Below are positions 9,442 to 18,461 of a DNA stretch of 64,000 nt, piece after piece. The stretch comes from Pseudomonas putida. GTDB taxonomy: Bacteria > Pseudomonadota > Gammaproteobacteria > Pseudomonadales > Pseudomonadaceae. Both the position numbers and the translations under genes were made by a program. The notes below the pieces were generated by a model. The model had not been told where the DNA came from. It was given only the letters and a program-made list of their open reading frames with translations, and made no database searches. The first letter of the stretch is position 1; each line of letters begins with the position of its first letter. Location: contig NZ_CP039371.1 in assembly GCF_005080685.1 (NCBI RefSeq), positions 2,542,001 through 2,606,000 of the forward strand. The letters run 5' to 3'.

Positions 9442-10497
9442 ATGTCCCACGCCTCCCACGTAACGCCCAGCGCCGCGCTCGACACCCTGTGGTACACCCG
9501 CTGCCCGGTGCCCACCACATCAGGCATCGCCCAGCATAAGCGCTGGCTGCAAGACGCCTTCGCCGCCCAGGGCATCACCCTCGACTCCATCCGTGCCTCC
9601 GGTGACCGTGCGGTGCGCGAATCGCATTTTCGCCACAGCCTGCCGGGCAGCTTCCGCGAAGGCGGTAACGTGCCGCCGATCTGGGCGCGTGCCAAAGGCC
9701 AGGACACGGTGGTGGTGGCGATCACCTGGGTCGACGAAGAACAGTGGGTGCTGGTGCGCGCCGACGACGACATCAAGACCGTCGCCGACTTGCCTGGGCG
9801 GCGCCTGGGGCTGGTGCGCAAGAGGGCGGGCGAGCTCGTCGATGTCGGCCGCGCCGAAGCGCTCCGAGGGTTGCTGACAGCATTGCAGATCGGCGGTGTA
9901 TCACGCGAGGCGGTAACCTGGGTCGACATCGAGGCGCCGGAGTGGGAACTCAAGGAAGCCGGCGCGGGCCAGCAGGATCATCACGCCTTGCCTACCCAGG
10001 CGCTGCTCGATGGCACGGTGGACGCAATCTTCATCAAGGGCGCCGGCGTGGCCAAGGCATTGGCGCACGGCTTGCGGCCCATCATCAACCTCAACGAACA
10101 GACCGACCCGTTGCTGCGCCTGAGCGCCGGGTCACCGCGCCCGGTCACTGTCGACCGGCAGACCCTGGTGCGCGCGCCCGAGCTGGTGGCGCGCTACCTG
10201 GCGGTGTTGCTCAAGACTGCCCAGTGGGCGGCGCAGAACCCTGGGCCGGTGGTGGCGGCAGTCGCGGCGGAAACCGGGGTGCCAGCCGACGACGTACGTC
10301 TGGCGTTTGGCCCGAGGTTGCATCTGGCATTCGAGCCACAGCTGACGCCTGTGTACCTTGAAGGGCTGCGGCGGCAGAAGGCGTTTCTGCTGGCCGAAGG
10401 GTTTCTTGAACAGGACTTCGATTTCGACAGCTGGGTCGATCCGGGGCCTTTGGCAGCGGCGGCGGCGTTGGTCGGGCAGATTGCGTTCGAGTCTTGA
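9442..10497 (+). CDS. DszB-like sulfinate desulfinase (binding-protein fold)
   Basis: The 351-residue protein has no signal peptide and would be called an ABC substrate-binding protein by fold. From memory of the family, it matches 2'-hydroxybiphenyl-2-sulfinate desulfinase DszB. The DszB catalytic Cys lies in YSNCPVPN; here the block is YTRCPVPT with Cys21. The DszB His60 and Arg70 pattern (HF, then ten residues on, RxGGxIPP) is matched by His62-Phe and Arg72 in REGGNVPP with identical spacing. The start at 9442 follows GGAGA. A desulfinase would split the sulfinate made by the DszA-like enzyme into sulfite and a desulfurised organic product in the cytoplasm. The real substrate is unknown. 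Confidence 0.75.
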   Translation: MSHASHVTPSAALDTLWYTRCPVPTTSGIAQHKRWLQDAFAAQGITLDSIRASGDRAVRESHFRHSLPGSFREGGNVPPIWARAKGQDTVVVAITWVDEEQWVLVRADDDIKTVADLPGRRLGLVRKRAGELVDVGRAEALRGLLTALQIGGVSREAVTWVDIEAPEWELKEAGAGQQDHHALPTQALLDGTVDAIFIKGAGVAKALAHGLRPIINLNEQTDPLLRLSAGSPRPVTVDRQTLVRAPELVARYLAVLLKTAQWAAQNPGPVVAAVAAETGVPADDVRLAFGPRLHLAFEPQLTPVYLEGLRRQKAFLLAEGFLEQDFDFDSWVDPGPLAAAAALVGQIAFES

Positions 10498-10507
10498 TCG
10501 CATCGAA

Positions 10508-10583
10508 CCCTTCGCGGGCAAGCCCGCTCCCACAGGTACAGCAGCGTCCTTGAAGGTGTGGGAGCGGGCTTGCCCGCGAAGGG
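10508..10583. repeat. REP pair: perfect 27-bp inverted repeat
   Basis: A 27-bp arm at 10508-10534 (beginning CCCTTCGCGGGCAAGCCCG) is repeated exactly in reverse complement at 10557-10583, with a 22-bp spacer. The core CGGGCAAGCCCGCTCCCACA is the common REP sequence of the P. putida group. It separates the desulfinase gene from the binding-protein pair and may act as a transcription or RNA-stability boundary. The following 10590-10690 stretch is AT-rich and is the likely promoter region for 10706. Confidence 0.92.
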
Positions 10584-10705
10584 GATGCACAATTTTGTGC
10601 CGTTCAAATAATTTGCATATTAGCTTAGTCCTAAAATCAATTTCATTAATCTAATCATGCCCGTTAGAGTGGCTCGCCTGTCCAGCATGTTTTCAGGAGT
10701 ACAGG

Positions 10706-11671
10706 ATGTCAGTGCGTAGCCGTCTTTCGATTTTTCTCATTGCCTCATTGGTCGCGGTCCAAGGGATCGCCGCCGAACGCCTGACCCTGCGCATCGGCGA
10801 CCAGAAGGGCAACATGCGCGCCCAACTGGAGGCCGCAGGTGCCCTGCGCGATCTGCCCTACGACATTCACTGGGCCGAGTTCCCAGCTGCCGCTCCGCTG
10901 GCCGAGGCGCTCAACGCCGGGGCGATCGACGCTGGCATCATCGGCGATGCGCCGCTGTTGTTCGTGCTGGCTTCGGGGGCGCCGGTCAAGGCCATTGCCG
11001 TGGACAAGTCCGATCCCTACGGCACTGCCGTGCTGGTGCGACCGGACGCGGCGTTCAAGAGCGCTGCCGACCTCAAGGGCAAGCGCATCGCCACCGGGCG
11101 CGGCTCGATCGGCCATCACGTGGCGCTGAAGGCGCTGGATCAGGTCGGGCTGAGCGAGAAGGACGTCGAGTTCCGCTTTCTCGGCCCGGTCGATGCCAAG
11201 ATCGCCCTGGCCAATGGTTCGGTCGATGCCTGGGCGACCTGGGAGCCCTACACCGCGTTGGCCGAGCTGAGCGGGCAGGGCCGTGTGTTGGTCAACGGTC
11301 GCGGCCTTTCCAGTGGCAACAGCTTCCTTGCCGCCACCGACAAGGCCCTCGACGAGCCTGCCCGGCGCGCCGCGCTGCAGGATTACCTGGCACGCCTGGC
11401 TGGCGCGCAGGTCTGGGCCTACCAGCACCTGGACAGCTATTCCAAGACCCTGGCCACCATCATCGGTTTCCCCGAAGACGCCGCGCACCTGCAGTTCGAA
11501 CGCCGTCAGCTGCATTGGCAGGCAATCGACAGCAAGACCGTGGGCGAGCAACAGGAAACCGCCGATTTCTATCACGCCCATGGCTTGATGAATCAACGCC
11601 TCGACGTGGCGCCGACCTTCGCCACCGGCTTCACCGTGCCCAGCGCCGATGCGCTGGCAGCCCAACACTGA
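10706..11671 (+). CDS. ABC transporter substrate-binding protein, nitrate/sulfonate/taurine type
   Basis: This 321-residue protein has a cleavable signal peptide (SIFLIASLVAVQGIAA) and then ERLTLRIGDQKG, the usual first strand of SsuA/TauA-type receptors. Later blocks are IDAGIIGDAPLLFVLASG, DLKGKRIATGRGS and VDAWATWEPYTA. AGGAG precedes the ATG. A second receptor gene follows 15 bp downstream, so the two are cotranscribed. No matching permease or ATPase lies nearby, so these receptors must share a transporter encoded elsewhere. The ligand is probably an alkane- or arylsulfonate. Confidence 0.87.
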   Translation: MSVRSRLSIFLIASLVAVQGIAAERLTLRIGDQKGNMRAQLEAAGALRDLPYDIHWAEFPAAAPLAEALNAGAIDAGIIGDAPLLFVLASGAPVKAIAVDKSDPYGTAVLVRPDAAFKSAADLKGKRIATGRGSIGHHVALKALDQVGLSEKDVEFRFLGPVDAKIALANGSVDAWATWEPYTALAELSGQGRVLVNGRGLSSGNSFLAATDKALDEPARRAALQDYLARLAGAQVWAYQHLDSYSKTLATIIGFPEDAAHLQFERRQLHWQAIDSKTVGEQQETADFYHAHGLMNQRLDVAPTFATGFTVPSADALAAQH

Positions 11672-11686
11672 TTCGGAGCGATCTCG

Positions 11687-12649
11687 ATGCCCCCTTTCAA
11701 ACACCTGCGTCACCTGGCCTTGGGCTTGCTGATCGGTGGCCTGCTGCCGTCGTTGGCCAGCGCCGAGCAAACCCTGCGCATCGGCTACCAGAAATCCTCG
11801 ACCCTGCTGACCCTGCTCAAGGCCAGGGGCACGTTGGAGCAACGCCTGCAGGCCGAAGGCATTCGCGTCAGTTGGCATGAGTTTCCCAGCGGCTTGCCGC
11901 TGCTCGAAGCGCTGAACCTGGGCAATGTCGACCTGTCGGCTGATGTGGCCGACACGGTCCCGGTGTTCACCCAGGCCGCCGGGGCGAAGCTTACCTATTT
12001 CGCCCGCGAGGCGCCGTCGCCATCGGCCCAGGCGATCCTGGTGCCAGCCGATTCGCCCCTGAAGACGCTTGCCGATCTCAAGGGCAAGCGCGTCGCGGTG
12101 ACCAAGGCAGCCGGCAGCCACTACCTGTTGATCCAGGCGCTGGCCAAGGCAGGGCTGAGCTTCAAGGACATCACCCCGGCCTACCTGATCCCCGCCGATG
12201 GGCGTGCAGCTTTCGAGAACCACAAGGTCGATGCCTGGGTGACCTGGGACCCCTACGTGGCCAGCGCCCAGCGCCAGCAGAACGCACGCATTCTGGCCGA
12301 TGGCCAGGGCCTGGCCAGCTACCAGCGTTACTATCTGGCTGGCAGCGACTACGCCAAGGCCCATCCCGAGGTGCTCGAGCAGGTCTACCAGGCCCTGCGC
12401 GAGGTCGGCACGTGGACCAAGGCCAATCCTGAGGGGGCGGCGCGGGTGCTTGGCCCGCTGTGGGGCAACCTCGACAGCGCCACGGTGCAGCAAGCCAACG
12501 CGCGGCGCAGCTATGACGTGCAACCGGTGAAGCTGGACAACCTGGGCGAGCAGCAGCAAATCGCAGATGCGTTCTACCGCGAAGGCTTGTTGCCCAAGCC
12601 GGTGGATGCCAGGGCGGTCACGGTGTTCGAGCCGCACGCAGGGCAGTGA
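11687..12649 (+). CDS. Aliphatic sulfonate-binding protein, SsuA-like
   Basis: This 320-residue protein has a signal peptide ending in LPSLASA. The mature part reads like SsuA: LRIGYQKSSTLLTLLKARG, SWHEFPSGLPLLEALN, VDLSADVADTVPVF, FAREAPSPSAQAILV and KRVAVTKAAGSHYLL. It would bind sulfonates in the periplasm for an SsuBC-type importer that is not in this window. A CGGAG precedes the ATG. It is the second gene of a two-receptor unit. Confidence 0.9.
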   Translation: MPPFKHLRHLALGLLIGGLLPSLASAEQTLRIGYQKSSTLLTLLKARGTLEQRLQAEGIRVSWHEFPSGLPLLEALNLGNVDLSADVADTVPVFTQAAGAKLTYFAREAPSPSAQAILVPADSPLKTLADLKGKRVAVTKAAGSHYLLIQALAKAGLSFKDITPAYLIPADGRAAFENHKVDAWVTWDPYVASAQRQQNARILADGQGLASYQRYYLAGSDYAKAHPEVLEQVYQALREVGTWTKANPEGAARVLGPLWGNLDSATVQQANARRSYDVQPVKLDNLGEQQQIADAFYREGLLPKPVDARAVTVFEPHAGQ

Positions 12650-12656
12650 ACCGGGC

Positions 12657-13430
12657 TCACTTGAAGAACTGGCTGGGGGTGATACCGAACTGGCGCTTGA
12701 ACATGCTGGCGAACGCACTCGGGCTGTCGTAGCCGAGTGTGCCGGCCACATCGATGATGCGCTCGCCCAGTGCGATCCGTTCCAATGCCTGCATCAGTCG
12801 CGCCTGCTGGCGCCACTGGCCGAAGGTCATGCCGGTTTCCTTGCGGAACAGGCGCTGGATGGTCTTCTCGTCCACCCCCAGGCGCTCGCCCCAGTCGGCC
12901 ACCGTCGAGGCGTCGTCGGGCGAGGACTGCAAGGTCGCGCAGATCATCTGCAGGCGCTTGTCGCCGGGGTGCAGCAGCTTCAGCGGCAAGGTCGGCAACA
13001 CGCAGATCTCGTCGAGGATCAGGCGCATGATCCTGCCCGCGCGCGAATCGGCGGCAAAGGGTCCGGTCAGGGCCACCGAGGCCTTGATCAGCTCGCTCAG
13101 CAACGGCGAAATGCCAATGGCCTTGCTCTGCAGCGGCAGGTCGCTGGCGGCATCGGGGCGTACGAACACGCTGCGCATCTTCACATCGCCCACGCAGCGT
13201 ATGGCGTGCACCTGGCCGCAGGGCATCCAGATCCCGCGGCTCGGTGGCACGGTCCAGCGCTCGCAGGCCGACTCGACGATCATCAGGCCGTTGATGGCAT
13301 AGATCAGCTGGTGCTTGGCATGTGCGTGGGGGGCGATGTACCAGCTCGGTGGGTAGTCGGTCGCCCGGCTGCCTACCTCCCAGGGTGACTCGTCCACTTC
13401 TGCGAGAAAGTCCTGCTGAGATCTGACCAT
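12657..13430 (-). CDS. AraC-family transcriptional regulator (cupin sensor domain, NimR-like)
   Basis: The 257-residue protein has an N-terminal cupin-like sensor (HAHAKHQLIYAINGLM, PPSRGIWMPCGQVHAI) and a C-terminal pair of helix-turn-helix motifs (DWGERLGVDEKTIQRLFRK and IIDVAGTLGYDSPSAFASMF). The ATG at 13430 is chosen because GAGGG lies five bases upstream; the frame extends further but without a better signal. It is oriented with, and 37 bp downstream of, an Fsr-like exporter. A regulator of this type beside an efflux pump usually controls that pump. Confidence 0.9.
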   Translation of the reverse strand: MVRSQQDFLAEVDESPWEVGSRATDYPPSWYIAPHAHAKHQLIYAINGLMIVESACERWTVPPSRGIWMPCGQVHAIRCVGDVKMRSVFVRPDAASDLPLQSKAIGISPLLSELIKASVALTGPFAADSRAGRIMRLILDEICVLPTLPLKLLHPGDKRLQMICATLQSSPDDASTVADWGERLGVDEKTIQRLFRKETGMTFGQWRQQARLMQALERIALGERIIDVAGTLGYDSPSAFASMFKRQFGITPSQFFK

Positions 13431-13467
13431 GTTGCCCTCACGCGCCCCGGGATGCTGCGCGGCCATG

Positions 13468-14703
13468 TTAGCAGCAGCGGCTCGGGCGTGCCTTGGAGCG
13501 GGTCATCGGCAGCAACGCCGTGGCCAGCCCCAGCAGCGGCAGGAACGAAATCACCTGGTACACCCAGACGATGCCGTGCTGATCGGCCAGCTCGCCGAGC
13601 CCGGCAGCGCCGATGCCGCTGATGCCGAACATCAGTCCGAACATCACCCCGGAAACCATGCCCACCCGGCCCGGCACGGCTTCTTGGGCATACACCACCA
13701 GCGCGGCGAAGGCAGAGGACATCACCAGGCCGATGGCCACCGCCAGTACCGCCGTCCATGCCAGGTTGGCGTATGGCAAGGCCAGGGCGAACGGCGCCAC
13801 GCCGAGGAACGACACCCAGATCACCGCCTTGCGGCCAATGCGGTCGCCCACCGGGCCGCCGGCGAAGGTACCCAGGGCCACGGCGGCGAGGAACACGAAC
13901 AGGTACAGCTGGCTCTGCTGCACGCTCAGGCCGAAGCGTTCGATCAGGTAGAAGGTGAAGTAGTTGGTGAACGAGGCGATGTAGACGAACTTGGCGAACA
14001 TCAGCAGGGCAATGACGCCGACAGCACGCCACATCGCGCCTTTGCCAAGGCCTGGTGCCTGCTGGCCCGCCAGGCTCTTGAGCTGGGTCTGGCCGTGGCG
14101 CACGGTCCAGCCGGTGACCCGCAGCAACACGCACACCGCAAGCCCGGCCGCCAGCATGAACCAGGCGATGGCTGGCTGGCCGTGGGGGATGACGATGGCG
14201 GCGGTCAGCAGCGGGCCGATCGCCGAGCCGGTATTGCCGCCCACCTGGAACGTCGACTGGGCAGTGCCGAAGCGCCCGCCCGAGGCCATGCGCGCCACCC
14301 GCGACGCTTCCGGGTGGAAGGTCGCCGAGCCAACCCCGACCACCGCAGCCGCCAGCAGAAGCATTTCATAGCTGCCGGCGAAGGCCAGCAGGGCGATGCC
14401 GACTAGCGTTACCAGCATGCCGGACGGCAGCAGGAAGGGCAGCGGACGTTTATCGGTGTACATGCCTACCCAGGGCTGCAGCAGCGAGGCGGTCACCTGG
14501 TAGACCAGGGCGATCCAGCCGATCTGCGCGAAGCTCAGCGAGAAGTCGCTCTTGAGCATGGGGTAGATCGACGGCAGCACGGCCTGGATGAGGTCGTTGA
14601 GCAGATGGGCGAAGGCGGCGGCGCCGACGATGCGCACCACGAAGCCCTGGGGCTGGTCGTCGTGCGCCGTCGCTGCGGCCAGAGTGGCGGAAGGCGTCGT
14701 CAT
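13468..14703 (-). CDS. MFS efflux transporter, Fsr (fosmidomycin-resistance)-like
   Basis: A 411-residue protein with about twelve membrane segments. Fsr-type blocks are AHLLNDLIQAVLPSIYPMLK near the start, YTDKRPLPFLLPSGM, GSATFHPEASRVARMASG and GGPVGDRIGRKAVIW in the second half. The ATG at 14703 begins MTTPSATLAAA; upstream in-frame codons lack a clear ribosome site. The pump probably exports a small toxic compound by proton antiport. The AraC gene next to it is the likely regulator. Confidence 0.9.
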   Translation of the reverse strand: MTTPSATLAAATAHDDQPQGFVVRIVGAAAFAHLLNDLIQAVLPSIYPMLKSDFSLSFAQIGWIALVYQVTASLLQPWVGMYTDKRPLPFLLPSGMLVTLVGIALLAFAGSYEMLLLAAAVVGVGSATFHPEASRVARMASGGRFGTAQSTFQVGGNTGSAIGPLLTAAIVIPHGQPAIAWFMLAAGLAVCVLLRVTGWTVRHGQTQLKSLAGQQAPGLGKGAMWRAVGVIALLMFAKFVYIASFTNYFTFYLIERFGLSVQQSQLYLFVFLAAVALGTFAGGPVGDRIGRKAVIWVSFLGVAPFALALPYANLAWTAVLAVAIGLVMSSAFAALVVYAQEAVPGRVGMVSGVMFGLMFGISGIGAAGLGELADQHGIVWVYQVISFLPLLGLATALLPMTRSKARPSRCC

Positions 14704-14825
14704 GGGTGTTTTCTTCTTTCGAGTGGGAACAAGGCATTGCCCAGGGAGGGTATCGATTGGGCGGTTTGCCTGTCTCACGCCGAACAGGCACCCACTAGCG
14801 CGAATCGGACATTATCGAGCAGCGA

Positions 14826-15290
14826 TCACAATCCCAGTTCGCTGAGACCCGGATGCTCGTCCGGACGACGGCCGAGGGGCCAGTGGAACTTGCGCTCGGT
14901 CTCCAGGATCGGGTGTTCGTTGATACTCGAATGGCGGTGCTGCATCAGGCCGTCCTCGGCGAACTCCCAGTTCTCGTTGCCGTAGGCCCGGAACCATTGG
15001 CCGCTGTCATCGTGGTACTCATAGGCGTAGCGCACGGCGATGCGGTTGCCGGTGAAGGCCCACAGTTCCTTGATCAGGCGGTATTCCAGTTCGTGGTTCC
15101 ACTTGCGGGTCAGGAAGGCCTGCACCTGGTCCCGACCACGGAGAAACTCCACGCGGTTGCGCCAAACGGTGTCGACGGTATAGGCAAGCGCGACCTTGGC
15201 CGGGTCGCGGCTGTTCCAGCCATCCTCGGCTAGGCGGACTTTTTCGATGGCGCTTTCGTGGGTGAACGGCGGCAGGGGTGGGCGGGACAT
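14826..15290 (-). CDS. NTF2-like protein, DUF1348 family
   Basis: The 154-residue protein is recognisable as DUF1348 by [34 protein letters not shown] and the C-terminal [19 protein letters not shown]. The fold is a cone-shaped NTF2/SnoaL-like pocket. Function is not established for the family. The ATG at 15290 follows GAGGAAG. It stands between an exporter and a hydrolase with no obvious operon link. Confidence 0.87.
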   Translation of the reverse strand: MSRPPLPPFTHESAIEKVRLAEDGWNSRDPAKVALAYTVDTVWRNRVEFLRGRDQVQAFLTRKWNHELEYRLIKELWAFTGNRIAVRYAYEYHDDSGQWFRAYGNENWEFAEDGLMQHRHSSINEHPILETERKFHWPLGRRPDEHPGLSELGL

Positions 15291-15398
15291 CGCGGCTTCC
15301 TCGTGCTTGGGTGCGGATACCAAGCGTAGTACGCCTACGGTACGTGGAGAATATCCGGCATGCGCACATCATAATTGCGCCGGGCGAAACAGCCGGCC

Positions 15399-16847
15399 TC
15401 AGCGCACCTGGGCGGCCTGGTCGAGGTTGTCCAGCATCAGCTCGAAGAAGGGGTTGGAGGTCGCGCGCGAAAAGCTTCCGGCGTCGAGGATCAGCGCCCC
15501 GCGTTCGCCGCGCATGCTCAAGGTGCCCAGGTTGACGCCGTAGTTTTCCGCTTGGCTGGGCTGTTGACCGTAGAGCGCGTCGTCGAGCGGGAAGGGCAGG
15601 GCGACATGTGACAGCGAGAACAGCCCCGCCGGGTAGCTGGCGTCGAGCAGGTGCTCCTCGGCGTTGGTGGAGCCCGCCGCGTAGTGCAATGACCTCAGTC
15701 GCGCATCGCCTGGGCCGCGCGTGGCCACCAGGGTGCGCCCGTAGCCGCGCGCCGGCGCTGCGAACAGGCGGTCACGCAGGGCCGCCACCGTCGGGCGCAG
15801 CATTTCGTCGATATCCAGTGACGTGTTGGTGTCGAAGATGACCAGTTCGCTGCCGTTGGCTGGCAGGCGATCATAGAGCTCGGTCTGGATCGCCGCCGTG
15901 CTCACCGTGCCGTCGACCAGTGATTGATAGGTGATGATCGGTGCCAGTGCCTGCAAGCCTTCTGGGTTTTTGCTGGCATCGAGCAACTGCTGGCGCACCG
16001 CTTCGGTCAGCTCGTAGGACTGGCGCGCCGCATTGACCGGGAACGAGTTGTACTTGAACGGGTTGAACTCTGGCAGCACGCTCAGCCAGGCCGCCTTGGC
16101 GAACGCCGGGAACAACGCTGGGAGGCCGGCGATGCCGGCAAAGCGGGCAAAGCGGCTGACGCCGATCATCGGTGAGATCAGCACCAGATGGTCGGGCCGG
16201 GCCAGGTCGGGCGTGGCCAGCGCATCCAGGGCGTACTTGACCGCCAGCGCGCCGCCATTGGAAAAGCCGACCAGGTACAGCGGCTTGCCCGGTGCCTGGC
16301 GGGTGGCCTCGCGCACCGCCAGGCGGGTGGCCGCCATCCAGTCCTCCCAGTGCGCGGCGGTGAGGCCGGCGGGGACGCTGCCATGCCCAGGCAGGCGGAT
16401 GGCGACGACCACGTAGCCCTTGGCCTGGAAATGGCTGGCCAGGTGGCGCAGGCTGTAGGGCGAGTCGGTCAGGCCGTGCAGCAGCACCACGGCGCCCTTG
16501 GGCGGCTGGGATGGCTCGGCGATGTACGAGCGGTTCCAGTCACGGGTGAGGTTGCCGGGGTACACACGGCTGTTGGCATCGAAACGGTTGAACGCTGAGG
16601 ATCGCTCTGTGGCCAGGTGCTCGCGCATCTCCCGGTGCAGTGCTCGAAAGAGCTTTGCCTCGGCATTCACATAGTCTGCCCAGTCGCTGCGGTCGAGGGT
16701 TTCGGCATCTAGCTCTTCGGGCACGTAGGTGTGCCAGGGTTCCAGGCGAAAGTCGGCGATCGCGGTGATGCGAAAGCCGAACAGGGCGATCGATAACAGG
16801 GCCAGCACCAGCACTACCAATGAAACCATCAGCCGCCGCATCGGCAT
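15399..16847 (-). CDS. Membrane-anchored alpha/beta hydrolase
   Basis: The 482-residue protein has an N-terminal membrane anchor (MVSLVVLVLALLSIALFGF) and an alpha/beta-hydrolase core. The oxyanion-hole segment is VVLLHGLTDSPYSLRHLA, the nucleophile elbow is LVGFSNGGALA (Ser), and a His near the C-terminus lies in LFSLSHVALPFP. AAGGAGG precedes the ATG at 16847. The catalytic part probably faces the periplasm. The substrate is unknown; lipase/esterase-like activity is the safest guess. Confidence 0.85.
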   Translation of the reverse strand: MPMRRLMVSLVVLVLALLSIALFGFRITAIADFRLEPWHTYVPEELDAETLDRSDWADYVNAEAKLFRALHREMREHLATERSSAFNRFDANSRVYPGNLTRDWNRSYIAEPSQPPKGAVVLLHGLTDSPYSLRHLASHFQAKGYVVVAIRLPGHGSVPAGLTAAHWEDWMAATRLAVREATRQAPGKPLYLVGFSNGGALAVKYALDALATPDLARPDHLVLISPMIGVSRFARFAGIAGLPALFPAFAKAAWLSVLPEFNPFKYNSFPVNAARQSYELTEAVRQQLLDASKNPEGLQALAPIITYQSLVDGTVSTAAIQTELYDRLPANGSELVIFDTNTSLDIDEMLRPTVAALRDRLFAAPARGYGRTLVATRGPGDARLRSLHYAAGSTNAEEHLLDASYPAGLFSLSHVALPFPLDDALYGQQPSQAENYGVNLGTLSMRGERGALILDAGSFSRATSNPFFELMLDNLDQAAQVR

Positions 16848-16952
16848 CCTTCCTCCTTGGAAACAGCAGGCTCGCCCGCCGCAATGGCAGGGGTTGGCGT
16901 TTTGCCTTGGGGGCGACTAGTGTCTGTGCATCGTCCCCGCGAGGCTTTGAGC

Positions 16953-17429
16953 ATGAGGTGGTTGTCGTCAGTCGCAGGGATCGGCCTGCTGGTAGCAAGT
17001 CTGGTTGCAACTGCGGCCGATAGCGAGCGCGAAGGTGATTATTGGTACATCCAGACCAGCGTCTGGACCAAGCACTGGACCCATGATCCGGACCACAACA
17101 ACCATCAGGAACTGGTCGGCATCGAGCGGGTTTACACCGACGGCGTGTTGTGGGGCGCGGCGACCTTCAAGAACTCCTTCTACCAGCGCTCTTACTATGC
17201 CTATCTTGGCAAGGTCTGGGAACATCCGGATTACCCACTGTACGTCAAGCTCAGTGCCGGGTTGATCGAGGGCTACAAGGGCGAATACGACGACAAGATT
17301 CCGCTGAACCGCTTTGGCGTCGCCCCGGTGATCATTCCTTCGCTGGGAGCCCATTGGGGGCCGGTGGGCGCGGAATTCGTGATCCTCGGGGCAGCGGCGG
17401 GCATGGTCAACGTCGGGCTGCGCTTCTAG
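16953..17429 (+). CDS. Small outer-membrane beta-barrel protein (PagP-like; often misnamed glycerol-3-phosphate transporter)
   Basis: This 158-residue protein has a signal peptide (LSSVAGIGLLVASLVATAA). The mature part is aromatic-rich and beta-like (DYWYIQTSVWTKHW, FYQRSYYAYLGKVW, YVKLSAGLIEGYKGEY) and ends in Phe (MVNVGLRF), a usual outer-membrane barrel signature. Its size suits an eight-stranded barrel of the PagP type, but I see no conserved PagP catalytic set and make no enzymatic claim. The start at 16953 follows GAGG. Its stop lies only 3 bp from the stop of the convergent dkgB. Confidence 0.75.
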   Translation: MRWLSSVAGIGLLVASLVATAADSEREGDYWYIQTSVWTKHWTHDPDHNNHQELVGIERVYTDGVLWGAATFKNSFYQRSYYAYLGKVWEHPDYPLYVKLSAGLIEGYKGEYDDKIPLNRFGVAPVIIPSLGAHWGPVGAEFVILGAAAGMVNVGLRF

Positions 17430-17432
17430 CGA

Positions 17433-18236
17433 TCAGTCCCATTGCGGGGCGAGGCCATCGGGGCTGACTTCGCGGCCATTGCGTTCGAGCCTGGCGATAC
17501 GCGCCATGTCTTCGGCATCCAGGCGCAGGTCGCGGGCGAGCAGGTTGCTGGCCAGGTTCTCACGCTTGGTCGACGACGGAATCACCGCGTAACCCAGTTG
17601 CAGGGCCCAGGCCAGGGCTACCTGGGCGACCGTTGCCTTGTGCTTGGCGGCGATCTCGGCCAGCACCGGGTCCTTGAGTACCTTGCCGTAGGCCAGGGTC
17701 ATGTACGAGGTGACGGTGATGCCTTGGGCCTTCAGGAACTCTGCCAGCTTGGTGTTCTGCAGGTAAGGGCTGAGCTCGATCTGGTTGGTGGCGATCTCGC
17801 CCTTGCCGACGACCTCGATGGCTTGTCGGGTCAGCTCGATATTGAAATTGGAAACGCCGATCTGGCGGGTCAGGCCTTGCTTCTTGGCCTCGGCCAGGGC
17901 GGTCATGTACTCGCGCAGTTCGACACCGTTGCCAGGTGCCGGCCAGTGGATGAGCAGCAGGTCGACGTGGTCGGTGCGCAGTTTTTTGAGGCTCTCGCGC
18001 AGGCTGGTGATGAGTTTGGTTTCGGCGTAGTTGTCGACCCAGATCTTGGTGGTGATGAACAGCTCGTTGCGCGGCACGCCGCTTTCGGCAATCGCCTGGC
18101 CAACGTCGGCTTCGTTCTTGTAGATCTGCGCGGTGTCGATGGCCCGGTAGCCCAGCTCCAGGCCGGTCTTGACCGAATCGATGACGGCCTGGCCGCAAAG
18201 GCGGAAGGTGCCGAGGCCGAAGGAAGGAATGCTCAT
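17433..18236 (-). CDS. dkgB: Aldo/keto reductase DkgB
   Basis: The 267-residue enzyme starts [13 protein letters not shown] and contains [11 protein letters not shown] (catalytic Asp and Tyr), TTKIW (Lys) and LLIHWP (His), the complete AKR tetrad. IGVSNFN and the C-terminal [14 protein letters not shown] form the NADPH site. Members reduce 2,5-diketo-D-gluconate and small aldehydes such as methylglyoxal. GCAGGAGCAGCGCC precedes the ATG. It is transcribed alone and is convergent with the outer-membrane protein gene. Confidence 0.9.
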   Translation of the reverse strand: MSIPSFGLGTFRLCGQAVIDSVKTGLELGYRAIDTAQIYKNEADVGQAIAESGVPRNELFITTKIWVDNYAETKLITSLRESLKKLRTDHVDLLLIHWPAPGNGVELREYMTALAEAKKQGLTRQIGVSNFNIELTRQAIEVVGKGEIATNQIELSPYLQNTKLAEFLKAQGITVTSYMTLAYGKVLKDPVLAEIAAKHKATVAQVALAWALQLGYAVIPSSTKRENLASNLLARDLRLDAEDMARIARLERNGREVSPDGLAPQWD

Positions 18237-18411
18237 GGCGCTGCTCCTGCTGAATGTTGAATGAACCGGTAGAGCCTAGTCGCTCCAGAGCCGGTTGATG
18301 TTCGAGTGGGGAACAGTGTGCGGGTTTCGATGGGATTGATTAAGGCGGGGTAGGGCCAAGGTCATTTGACCTGAAGGCAAGAGTGCCCAGGGATTGATGA
18401 AGCAAGTTTGC

Positions 18412-18450
18412 AGAAACGAAACGACCCGCCAATAGGCGGGCCGTTGGTGA
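18412..18450 (-). terminator. Rho-independent terminator of the cysI-DUF934 operon
   Basis: On the minus strand CCCGCC, loop TATT, GGCGGG (18440-18425) is followed by a T-rich run (GTCGTTTCGTTTC). It lies 12 bp after the DUF934 stop codon, in the orientation of that operon. Confidence 0.75.
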
Positions 18451-18461
18451 AGCAGCGACGA

